Assembly: GCF_019649055.1 (NCBI RefSeq)
Contig: NW_026570370.1
Location: forward strand, 62,001 to 126,000
DNA: 64,000 bases
Source: Paramacrobiotus metropolitanus
Lineage: Eukaryota > Tardigrada > Eutardigrada > Parachela > Macrobiotidae
Reading direction: 5' to 3'
The notes under the pieces were generated by a model that saw only the letters and a list, made by a program, of their open reading frames with translations, did no database searches and was not told the origin of the DNA. Numbering within the stretch: position 1 is the first letter of the stretch; each line of letters begins with the position of its first letter. A program made the translations under genes and the position numbers. Shown in pieces: positions 37,001 to 45,952 of the stretch.

Positions 37001-38204
37001 TTGGGAATTCTTTAACGAGAGCGGTGACGCATTTGGCTCGGGCTTTAGGATCCGCAGGCTTTTTATCTAACCTAAATAGAAAATAGGCAAAGCTAAAATA
37101 CAAGTCAATTTTAATCAATGGTGACCCGTACATCAGTTGGCCTCTGTGCCACATTTCCAAGTATGGCTGAAAAACCTCGGTCCACGAAGCATTGCTTGGT
37201 CGGAGGATCGCGAACAAAGCTTGATCAAATTTGGCGTCCATTGCACCTGTTGAATCGTTTTTCAAATGCGGAAAGAGCAGCAACATTCTTTTCCGCATCT
37301 CAGCACATCTATCTTGCGGAAAATGATGCTCCCCGGCGTGCTTATGTGTCCACTGATAAACACTGTTAAAGTCGATTCCCATTTCCACAGCCAGTTTCGT
37401 TCGCGCCGTAAGTAGCATCAATGCCCAAGTGCTCTTAACACGTTTCTCTGCAACCACGTTATGTTCCACGGCGACAGCCTTGGACTCTAGATCTGATAGG
37501 TTCAAGTAGAACTGGACCTGCAATGAAACAATAATTATCATTGCATTGACTCTATCCATGCCAAAACCTGCACATGCAAGTTACAAGACCAGCACATGCT
37601 GGTTACAAAGCTGCACATGCAGGTTACAAGACCTGCAAAACTCAAAAGAAATGTAACAGGCGCTTACCGCAGGAAATACGACTTTTGTATAACGGCGTTT
37701 GAATTCTTCATCCAAGCTCATTAACGTTACACGATGGGAGCCGTCAACAACGGGAAACTTCATATCCTTTGGAAGAGTCTTTCTCGGATTCTTCTGAAGA
37801 GCGAAGAGCGCATTGATCATATCATTCCGCGAATATTTAGAACCTTCAGTGGGACAGATACTGACTGCAATCGGAACGGTGGTGGCGTATTCTTCTGACG
37901 GGGGATTATCTCTGAAGGACTGGCGGAAGTACTTCATCGTGGTTAAGTCGGTGTATCTGTAATTCCCGGAAGCATCGAGGTTCTGAATTGGTATCTCAAC
38001 GCCCCGAAAGTACACTTCCTTCTCCCCGGCGCGCAGAAGTGCTAGTGCGCGTTTGTGCTCCTCTGGGTCGTTCTTTGCCTTCGCCACCCGTTCTTTCAAG
38101 GACTTGTGCGTAGCCCCCTTAAGAGCCAGAACGTATGTCAGATTGCCATAACGTACAGGATTTCCAGCCCGATCTAGACTAGCTTCGTAATCGTGAGCCG
38201 CCAT
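34011..38204 (-). CDS. Acidic protein with a ParB/sulfiredoxin-like region, gene D
   Basis: Exons traced on the minus strand are 38204-37668, 37517-37132, 37071-36792, 36413-36084, 36020-35946, five identical 48-bp exons (35868, 35741, 35616, 35491 and 35366 as starts), 35241-35179, 35101-35045, 34985-34950, 34783-34712, 34516-34400, 34340-34284 and 34224-34153. The last exon, somewhere in 34011-34150, is unresolved. Every junction is phase 0 except the 60-bp in-frame intron at 37131-37072. The N-terminal 230 residues include GVEIPIQNL and FPVVDGSHRVTL, which resemble the ParB/Srx DNA- or nucleotide-binding fold (VDGxHR). A Lys/Ala/Glu linker follows, then acidic exons (DADDDENDE and runs of D/E) alternating with QPSGSG..APSK and AKKAKK exons that could act in nuclear localisation. 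Traced length is about 770 residues. It is probably nuclear, and its function is unknown. Confidence 0.75.
34153..35101. repeat. Duplicated three-exon module of gene D
   Basis: Two diverged copies of the same block lie head to tail at 34153-34516 and 34712-35101. In coding order each has an acidic exon, a QPSGSG/KPSGSG..PSK exon and an RVSS..AGAVAKKAKK..PFNPNYT exon, together with the intervening introns. Exon lengths differ by multiples of three (57 or 117, 36 or 57, 72 and 72). Confidence 0.85.
35179..35900. repeat. 125-bp tandem array carrying one exon per unit
   Basis: Five almost identical units of 125-127 bp, plus a diverged sixth, each contain a complete 48-bp exon of gene D (63 bp in the sixth), its acceptor TTCTGCAG, its donor GTTTGT and one ACATGCACATGCAGGT palindrome in the intron. 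One unit has two extra A's in its intron. The exon encodes DPSGGGVDADDDENDE. Confidence 0.9.
36430..36770. repeat. 45-bp tandem array of the ACCTGCA-CA-TGCAGGT palindrome in a gene D intron
   Basis: About eight units of AACCTGCACATGCAGGTTTC plus GAATCAGGTTAATTCATAAAGTAAA fill most of the intron between the exons at 36792 and 36413. Three units read CATGCTGG instead of CATGCAGG. Because 45 is a multiple of three, the opposite strand stays open, but it is not a gene. Confidence 0.9.
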
Positions 38205-38851
38205 AACACAGACAGTTTTCCAAAAGGTAGAAAAAGGGAGTTCTGAAAGTAGACAAACAAAGTAGAAATACTACAAATGCTAATCAGCTGAAAAATTCGC
38301 GAACCTGAAATCAGCAGACTAAATTGCTAATAAGGAAATTGCCGTTGAGTAGCAACAGTTCGTGAAGCCAAACTTGAAAGAACGCGAATGTGACGAATGA
38401 GCGCGAATGAACGCGCGAACGGGCGGAGTTCCAGCGTGCACCCGTGCAAAAGGCACTTGTGCACAGGTGCATGTGCATAGGCACGTATGCAAGGGCGCAT
38501 ATGCAATGGTCACATGTGCAAGGGGCATTTGTGCCCCTTGCACATCGATATTGGGCTAGGTCAATTGCTCTGTGTGAGTCTTACGCGACGCGCAAGCCTG
38601 GGCGCGTAAGCAGGTAAACGATTTGATTGGTAAACCAGAATTCTGGGGCGGGTTTTCGGCTTACCCGTGCGTGTAACCGTTGCGCTTCGAAATCGAAGCG
38701 CAACCGTTACCCAAACTACGAGTAACTCGTACTCTCTTGCACAGATGTACAAAATTTTGTTTGTTTGAACCAAGAAGTGCATCCAGCGACCCAGATTTAC
38801 ACTCGTAAACTCAGACTTAACTTTTTTGACGTATTACGTCCATTAAATTAA
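38205..38851. other. Upstream region of gene D with hairpins
   Basis: 38400-38545 is made of GTGCA/TGCAC words ending in a perfect hairpin: ATGTGCAAGGGGCA, loop TTTG and its complement (38514-38545). A second hairpin, GTTGCGCTTCGA and its complement, lies at 38679-38704. No ORF is supported. It does not contain the missing N-terminal exon of gene C. Confidence 0.5.
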
Positions 38852-38854
38852 GAT

Positions 38855-38905
38855 GATATCGTAATTTGGCGGGCGCGCGAAGCGCGCCCGCCAATTTACG
38901 ATATC
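38855..38905. repeat. Terminal palindrome of the left arm
   Basis: GATATCGTAATTTGGCGGGC plus GCGC, a GAA loop, then the complement with one mismatch. The arms are 24 bp. The GC-rich core sits inside AT-rich ends. The same palindrome is at 54777-54827. Confidence 0.9.
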
Positions 38906-39363
38906 ACCCGCGGGACCTTTATTTGTACATAAAAAATATTTCCGAGTGAGGAAAACACAAAAAAACAACAAAAAAAAATTTTGTTAGAAAATTAATTTTC
39001 ATGTGTCATGCATAGCCTCATCATAGCTTTTACGCATTTGCAGTGCCAGTTTGTGGTGGAACCACGTAACTTTCGTTCGGAGGGTAATGCTTACGTCAAG
39101 TGGGCGTGGGCTATGTACGCATTAGCGGCTACTTTTAAAGATGCCCGCCATGTTTGACCTTATTATCATCGTACTGATTCTTTGTTTTTTCTACTTAATC
39201 GCAGTTCGCGTTTGTATTCAGTTAAAAAGGGTATTGTTAAGAGTTTTAAAAATGTCGTTCATTTTGGACTTCGCTTACTCAGTATCCCCCCAGCCTCGCT
39301 CGTGGATGACATTATCCACCAGTTTACCACTGAAAGGTCCCTTGGTGCTAGGTCCCTGAAAGG

Positions 39364-39495
39364 TTAGGTTTCTTAGGTTTCTTAGGTTTCTTAGGTTTCT
39401 TAGGTTTCTTAGGTTTCTTAGGTTCCTTAGGTTTCTTAGGTTTCTTAGGTTTCTTAGGTTTCTTAGTTTTCTTAGGTTTCTTAGGTTTCTTAGGT
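39364..39495. repeat. (TTAGGTTTC)n tract, about 14.5 units
   Basis: A nine-base unit is tandemly repeated with two interruptions (GGTTCC and GTTTTC). It precedes the acceptor of the transposase exon and probably sits in an intron. Confidence 0.9.
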
Positions 39496-39512
39496 TCTAT
39501 TAAATTTTTTAG

Positions 39513-40199
39513 GCTTTTGTTGGTCGTAAGAGGAAGTACGCACGCGGAAATCCGACGCTAGGGATGAAGCTTCCTAATCGGGATGGTGGGAAGTCGAATA
39601 AGAAGGTTCAACTTCTGGTTTTCTGCGAAGAAGGATCAAACAGAGTTGTTATTTATCACATCATTCACGCGAATGCGGATACCATCCGGCCCATTTTTCA
39701 GCGTCATATGGCTGAAGGAAGTATTGCCCATACTGACAGTGCGGCGGTTTATGGACTGATTCCGAAGTGGGGAAATTATCGCCATTTATGCGTAAATCAC
39801 TCCATCGGGGAGTTCGGCCGCGTCGATCCAGATGGGACTGTGGTTTCTTCAAACCGTGTCGAAGGCGTTATATCCCAACTGCGACGGCAGGTGCGCAAGC
39901 ACAACGGGTTTACGTACAATCGGTTTTGGTTATGCCTCGAGGAGTTTATTTACCACAGAAATAACTCCGGCTCCGCTCCCCAGTGTCATCTGCCGACTAT
40001 GATGTCTCATATCGGGCAGTACGGTATACGGGACATAGAAGAACAACCCCATCATAGTGTGTACTATGACTATCTGTGTGAATGGATGAAGTATTGCAGT
40101 AATCCCGCCCATGAAACTGAGGAACAGTGCGACTGCGAGTTAGATGAAGAAGGCAACGAAGTGCAAGACGAAGACTCTGACGCCAGCGAAGAAATGTGA
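39513..40199 (+). CDS. Merlin/IS1595-like (ISXO2-type) DDE transposase, left copy
   Basis: After an acceptor (AATTTTTTAG at 39512) the frame runs 228 codons. It begins AFVGRKRKYARGNPTLG, the RKY-x-RG block that follows the first catalytic Asp in this family. It then has AHTDSAAVYGL (second Asp), LCVNHSIGEF and VVSSNRVEGVISQLRR (the catalytic Glu), followed by an acidic tail (DEEGNEVQDEDSDASEEM). The DDE spacing fits ISXO2/Merlin. The exon with the first Asp and the N-terminal helix-turn-helix is not identified upstream. Part may lie in 39141-39360, with the TTAGGTTTC tract in the intron. This copy is uninterrupted, unlike its partner at 53458-54143. Confidence 0.75.
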   Translation, partial: AFVGRKRKYARGNPTLGMKLPNRDGGKSNKKVQLLVFCEEGSNRVVIYHIIHANADTIRPIFQRHMAEGSIAHTDSAAVYGLIPKWGNYRHLCVNHSIGEFGRVDPDGTVVSSNRVEGVISQLRRQVRKHNGFTYNRFWLCLEEFIYHRNNSGSAPQCHLPTMMSHIGQYGIRDIEEQPHHSVYYDYLCEWMKYCSNPAHETEEQCDCELDEEGNEVQDEDSDASEEM

Positions 40200-40554
40200 A
40201 ATCATATGGTGAAAAACTGCTACTATATGATGACAAATTGTTGTTACGCCATTTTACGTCGCCGAATGCTAGTTTTGAATCCTGTTTTGTTATAGTTTTA
40301 CTCTTTTACTGTTTAGCCTATGTTATAACACAGTAAGTACGTAGTATTGGTGAGTTGCGCCATATTTTCTGTTTTCGTCTGTAACTCTGGAAGTTTTGAG
40401 TTTCCTCAGTCGGGACCAACATTTTTAGATTCAGGAAGAAAAGTTACATATAAAACACATAAAAGTAGGTCAGTAGGTCGCGCCCGGTATAATAATAGTA
40501 GGTCCACATTAAAGCATCAAAAATAAAATTTTGGGTTCCACTTCAATTTTTCAG

Positions 40555-40712
40555 ATGTTCAGTTTCTTTCTTGCCACGGAAGCGTACTCGACTTACGATT
40601 GGACGATAAATTTTCGCTGAGTCATGGACAGATTTTTACGCGTTTCTCCGTTACCCGACGCGCAATGGTTACCCAGATGCAATTGACCTGGCCCATTGAA
40701 CATCTGCATACG
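40555..40712 (+). pseudogene. Second element exon, left copy, frameshifted
   Basis: This corresponds to the 159-bp frame at 52944-53102 in the right arm. Here one T of a run at 40611-40614 is missing, so the frame breaks after MFSFFLATEAYSTYDWTIN. Acceptor (TTTTTCAG) and donor (GTAAGC) are intact. Confidence 0.6.
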
Positions 40713-41373
40713 GTAAGCACATACGGAATGACAAAAAACCTGCACCTGCAGGTTGTTGAGAGGAATGATTTTTATTTAACACCTGCACGTGCAGGTTTTG
40801 TGGAAACGGTAACTAAATTGCATGCATTTGGAAGTTGTTCAGTTCATTTATTACAGTGCCAAGTGGTTCGTAGTCCGTGCAAAGCGAAGCAATACCATGT
40901 GACCAAGTCATATTAATTTTATTCGAAAAGCAGTCTCGAGAAAAGGAATAGTTGTCCGTTAACAAAATACATTTGGTCCTTCACGATGACGTTATTCGAA
41001 GTAACAATTAATGAGCCTGTCCATTAACAAATTTTGGTCCATCACAAACGACGACTGAGAATCATCAATAATACAATAAGAACGAAAACAAACATTAACA
41101 CCGCTCGTACTGTTCCAGCAATGACTTCAAACTGCCGACCCAATATTAACTTTCAGTAGTACGGCAACTTTTGTGGAAACGGTCCAGATTATTCTGTAGA
41201 AGCAATGTAAAACTGTCTGGAATCCAGTTATTTAATCTGGCTTAAACTATTATTTTAAAAGTTCTGTAAGTCTGAACGCAGTTGATAGTCAGACTTAGTC
41301 AGTAGAGAAGTCTAAGTTAGGATCCGCAGTATCCGGTTATCACTCATACGCTCAGTCTCAGAACCATGCATAA

Positions 41374-42302
41374 GTTAAACCGTAGTCAAGCTGAACAGAC
41401 AGAGCGATAGAGTACAGAGAGAGTTATCAAGGTCCGGCCGCACTATGATCTGCCTATGCTCAAGCATTCGCCGATGCGATGACTGTGCAAACAAACCATT
41501 CTATTGTCTTCGGGACCCGGTGGCCATAAAATACCGGGTCCGGTGAAATAGGCAATTCACATTGGTCTTCGCTTGGCCAATAGCTGTCATAAAAACGAGC
41601 ATGTCTGACCAATGGCTATCGTGAATACCGGTATCACACTGGAAATGCCAGTGCCGACACAAGTCAATGGTTATGGAACTATTTTTCTGCTAAACTACCA
41701 GGGCATGATGGGCATCCATTCCCGATATTATTATTTTTATTTTGTGATTACGGATGTAATTGTGATTTCTCGCTTTATGATTATGATTGTAAATAAAGCC
41801 CTTATTATAATGGTGGTGTTTATTACAGAATTATGGCTTAGTAAACGGCCGCCATAGAATCTGCTATCTGATATTAATTTAAGCAATAGCCACCAAAATA
41901 ACAATGATGGCAAGCGCTGGCAGTTGATAGTTAAATTTCAAACATTAACATATTTGTATTATATTTGTTGATTTGTGGTTGATTATTACCATGAACAGGG
42001 ATGTCTTCAATTCACGAGCGCTGTGTGTAGCTGCAGTCTAGTTGTAAATGGAATGAGTAAGCTGGAATACGTGGCATTTGGAAGGCTAGAAGCCCTCCCT
42101 CTGCCTGGTTCTGAGGTGGGGCTTGTGCTCTTACATCGCATCGGCGAAAAGTTTCTACGCTCTGTCCGGACCTCTTATAAAAGTAGCTCTGTCTGTTCAG
42201 CTTGACTACGGTTAAACCGTAGTCAAGCTGAACAGACAGAGCGATAGAGCACAGAGAGAGAGAGAGACACAGCTCTGTCTGTTCGGCTTGACTACGGTTA
42301 AA
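41374..42302. repeat. Inverted and direct copies of a 31-bp terminus, with a 57-bp palindrome
   Basis: GTTAAACCGTAGTCAAGCTG followed by AACAGACAGAGC occurs at 41374 and 42212, and inverted at 42186 and 42272-42302. The inner pair forms a perfect palindrome with 28-bp arms around a single A (42186-42242). These are probably the termini of one short element inserted at or within another. Confidence 0.8.
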
Positions 42303-42638
42303 CATAATGACGACAGGGCTGTGAAATTGGGCCATCACCCAGATGTGTTCCATATTGAAAAAGTTTCTTTTTTTGTCATTAATATTTTTTACAAAGCAAG
42401 CTAGCACTCCGTTGGCGTTTAGTTCCTTACATTTTTGACAGCCCTGTGCTGCTATAAAAGTATTTAAGTTCATAGTTCTGTTGTTCTAAGATCGAAGACG
42501 CTCCTGTTATGATCGCATCTGATAAGTGATAAGTACTTGGAAAATAAGATGTTATTTTGGTATGAACTATGAAGAGGCTAAAGTATCGCTAAAAGCATCG
42601 CCGTTTCCAACAATTTCATCTTAATCAACCGGACAGTA

Positions 42639-42885
42639 CTGTATTTTCACAAGTTTAAGGGACACGAAAATGCCCTAGGTCTGCTTGCAAGCACCCGGGG
42701 CCTGTAGCTACGTTCAAGGCTGCTCACTGAACCCTAAAGTCTGAAATTACTTAAATCTTTGAATTTACTGTTGCTCATTACGGTCACCATTTCATAATTT
42801 ACAATTTGACATTTCTATTATTTTCTGGATATCCATTTTCTGGACCTGGGGCATTTTCGTGTCCCTTAAACTTGTGAAAATACAG
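42639..42885. mobile_element. MITE with 37-bp perfect TIRs and TA duplication
   Basis: CTGTATTTTCACAAGTTTAA then GGGACACGAAAATGCCC is exactly mirrored at the right end. TA flanks both sides (42637-42638 and 42886-42887). Length is 247 bp. The TA target fits a Tc1/mariner-mobilised element. Confidence 0.9.
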
Positions 42886-43449
42886 TATGAGAATGGGGCA
42901 AGTGTAACTTGCTGTAAGATGTGTGGATGTGTGTTAGCAAGAAATAATATTTGTTATACAGTCAATGACTGTTTAAACCTTCGAACAGAATAAACCAGAA
43001 AATAAAACAACCTTTCAACGCCACCGTATTGAGCAAGTCAGGAATCTGTGCGGCATGGTTTGGAAGATACTTTTCAAAGCCGTTTCGGGGTACCGCGGAT
43101 ACCGTTACAACTGGAAATCTCAAGGTGATCTTATAATCAAAACCTACCACGAACAGGCAGTTTTTTCGGAAAGCCACCACTTAGGTATTTGAATAATATA
43201 ATATAGTATGTACGGTAATGTACCTAACACCTAATACCAGCCAGTGTGGAGGCTGTGGTTTGCAAATGAATACTTAGCCGTGTGCGCATGTCCGATGAGA
43301 AATCACTCGCAACTTCGTGCCGGCAAATTTATTAACAGCTACAGTAAGCGTTTATTATGCACTTGCGGTAGATAAAATATATAAGGACTTTATTTCCAGA
43401 TCTGGATTCATTTACCGGTGTTCTGATGTTTGGCCGGAGATATCGTGCA

Positions 43450-43812
43450 TAGAAGCATTACATGCGCCGCGTTAAAATTCTACTATTGGTCAGTATTCCG
43501 TTTGTGCGCCGTATCGGTGCGCTGCAGATTTTAGGGTCGCAGATGGCGCCAGGCACCGCATCACACAATTCCAGAATTCCAAATTCAGTTTTCGAATTGT
43601 ATCCTGGCGATAGTTTATCACCAGAAATCACATTCAAAAATGGGAACGGGATATGTAATTGTCGTTTTGGGGGTAATTGTGGCAACGAAAACGATCGGTA
43701 AAACAATTAGCCCTGTCAGAATGATTCTGACCGGAATCCGCAAGCAGCCGTCAACGCGAATAACATTCTGACAGAATGTTGTACCCATCGATGTCTGCTC
43801 CCGGATAGATAC
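43450..43812 (-). repeat. Dispersed repeat, copy 2
   Basis: This is the inverted relative of 18640-19055. It shares the hairpin TTCTGACAGAATG, the GATCG-TTTCGTTGC block and the GGCGCAC-CGATAC block in the same order. Confidence 0.6.
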
Positions 43813-44034
43813 AAATGGCAGATCCACTGTATTCGAAGCAGTTGCGGTTCTCTCAGCAAACCGTGAATCGTTCCGTTCATTGCATTAAAATTAAGTGGAG
43901 AGCAAGTCAAATTCAAACGGTAGTAGCGCGAATAAAAATAATGACGAGCTTGATCAAGACAGCTACTACGTACATATGCATAATAAATCCGTTTGCAAAC
44001 GATTAAGGGATTTTCGGTCTTGAAAATCGTGCTA

Positions 44035-44135
44035 CAGTGGACTTCATAAAATTTAATGTGGTTACGCATAGCCACCCGTACTTCTATGCATAGCGCTAGC
44101 GGCTTTAAGTGTAACCACATTTATGAAGTCCATTG
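44035..44135. mobile_element. 101-bp MITE with TA duplication
   Basis: The left end CAGTGGACTTCATAAA and the right end (reverse complement) CAATGGACTTCATAAA are TIRs with one mismatch. A second inner pair ATGTGGTTAC/GTAACCACAT extends the fold. TA flanks both sides. Confidence 0.85.
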
Positions 44136-45447
44136 TATCTGAAATATAATTATGCATTGTAAACAGAAGACAATCGTATCAGTTGCAGGGACTCAAAGCA
44201 GTACCAGTAATACTAAAATGTCTAAGTATGAATGCGATTTGTATATATCAAAGCGAACCTTTTTACGTAAAAAGGTTCACTTTGATAACAGCAACAAATC
44301 ACATACCTACATTATGTATGTATGTATGTGTACGCACTTCAGTCTGCAGCAATGTGGCATTTGTTAGATGTAGATGCCGATTCTTTGTGACCATTTGCAG
44401 CATGTTGTCAAATAAAGCACACTAAACGTACAGAGCAAACTTTGCTATTAATTTTAATAACCGGCATTTTCACTTCACGGTTACTATGAAATAATTTGCT
44501 TTTTTACTGAAAACTAACGTGATTATTGAGCTGGTGATTGAAATTTAATGCCCACCAAAGACGCCAAGAAGCAAGGATAACCTGCATTATTGCGAGCGCG
44601 GTTTGACATAGGATCATTCCCACGGTGTGTTTTTCCAGTACAATAATTACTTAAAATCCAGAATACTAATTGTTTCGTATTTCCAATATACATAAGTCTC
44701 ACTCATTCTAACTCCCTGCACGGGCTGGCAACCCCGTGGAGAGGGGGAGCGTTTAAAGCAGCGAATAAGAAAACGTCTCCCAGATCAAGTTAAAAACGAA
44801 GATTGAGAGTGATTTCCAGAGTTTTGCGCGTCCGGAGTTGTTCTTTTACGGAATAAGATACGCAAAATTTTAAGTTATTCTGAGAAAATTTCATTTCATA
44901 CATTTTAAAACTGTTTTCTTATGACAACGTACAAATATCCGCGATAGGATGAAAGAAGCAAAAAATTTACTTTTGAAAAGTTTTACTTTTTTTGAATAGC
45001 TATAATGAACTTCGTTTTATGGAAATGCACAAAATAAATTTGTGCCTGTCTATGGCATCAAAAGTTGAAATTCAAGTTAGTTTGGTCGGGGTGTGTCCAC
45101 GGTGAAGCTACACCAGCTATTTAGCTGGTCTACGCCGTAGACCGTAGTTGCAACTCTGATGAGTACAGCGACCAATCAAGCCGAAAGGCGGGGCCAATTA
45201 GCTCCACGGAGTTGCAACTCCCTGCGGGGAGTTGAAGATTGAGTGTTACTAATAAGGCAGGCTTAGGCAGCCCTGAGTTTCCCGATGCTTTCTATGCAGC
45301 ACGATCTTTGAACTGACTGTAAAAGTCCATTAAGTTCTTTAATAAAAGCGTTTTTCGAAAACGGACGCGACAGAAATGGCAAAAAAATTGTCAGAATACG
45401 AACACATTACAGTATCAGCAGGCTATGTACAGCAAAAGCACTTTCAT

Positions 45448-45600
45448 TACAGTTGCGGCGCTCACAAGTTATACCACACAGTTTGTGCACAAAGAAACAG
45501 CACATGCGCAGCGTGTGCGCGCCAAAGCGTTTGCATGAAGCAATGCACACGCTGCCAGGGTGCTGTATTACCGTACTAACTTGTGAACGCCGCTGCAGTA
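45448..45600. repeat. Foldback sequence, about 27-bp arms
   Basis: TACAGTTGCGGCGCTCACAA is mirrored by TTGTGAACGCCGCTGCAGTA with two or three mismatches, around a roughly 100-bp centre. An open frame at 45376-45579 spans it and is discounted. Confidence 0.6.
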
Positions 45601-45952
45601 TCTTTTCGTGTCCGGCAAACGCTCTAACTTAGAGCGAGAGCAGCTGGAAAATACTGAGAGCATCTAACAGAACAAAAACAGATCTCCGGTTCTCCAAAGG
45701 GATAAACTGCACGACTGGCTTCCCCTTAAGACGCCCTTGAAAGATCCGCATGAGCTGGTAGCATAAATATCAAAAGCTTGATCTCTCAAACACCTTACCG
45801 TATTCCTTGCTAACAATACATTCCACATAAAATACAAAAAAATCCTAATAATTCATTGTCAAATAACCAGATATCTGCTTGCCCACTCTGTAAGCGTGGA
45901 TCCGATTAGCGTTTACATTTGACTTACGAAGTAGTCCGTTCTGTAAAACATC

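Larger units (their letters stand above)
38852..41170 (+). repeat. Left inverted arm
   Basis: This arm contains, from the outer end, a 51-bp palindrome (38855-38905), a (TTAGGTTTC)n tract (39364-39495), the intact transposase exon (39513-40199), a broken second exon (40555-40712) and two ACCTGCA-type palindromes (near 40739 and 40782). It ends at ACGGCAACTT. Confidence 0.9.
41171..45447. other. Interior between left arm and GPCR copy, no genes
   Basis: No coding sequence is supported here. It holds the MITEs and repeats listed separately, plus several small hairpins near 45111-45150 (CCAGCTATTTAGCTGG, GTCTACGCCGTAGAC). Confidence 0.45.

Noticed and set aside
38205-38851. Search for gene C's missing N-terminus to the left of the 16-kb segment
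   Set aside because: No frame resembling the Tudor-like start of genes A or B is present. A simple insertion into an otherwise intact gene is therefore not supported by this window.
39364-39495. Interstitial telomere
   Set aside because: The 9-bp TTAGGTTTC unit is present at the same place inside both transposon arms, so it belongs to the element, and nothing else suggests a chromosome end.
45376-45579. Cys-rich 67-codon ORF
   Set aside because: The cysteines come from a TGTGCA/TGCACA-rich stretch inside an inverted repeat, with no conserved spacing.
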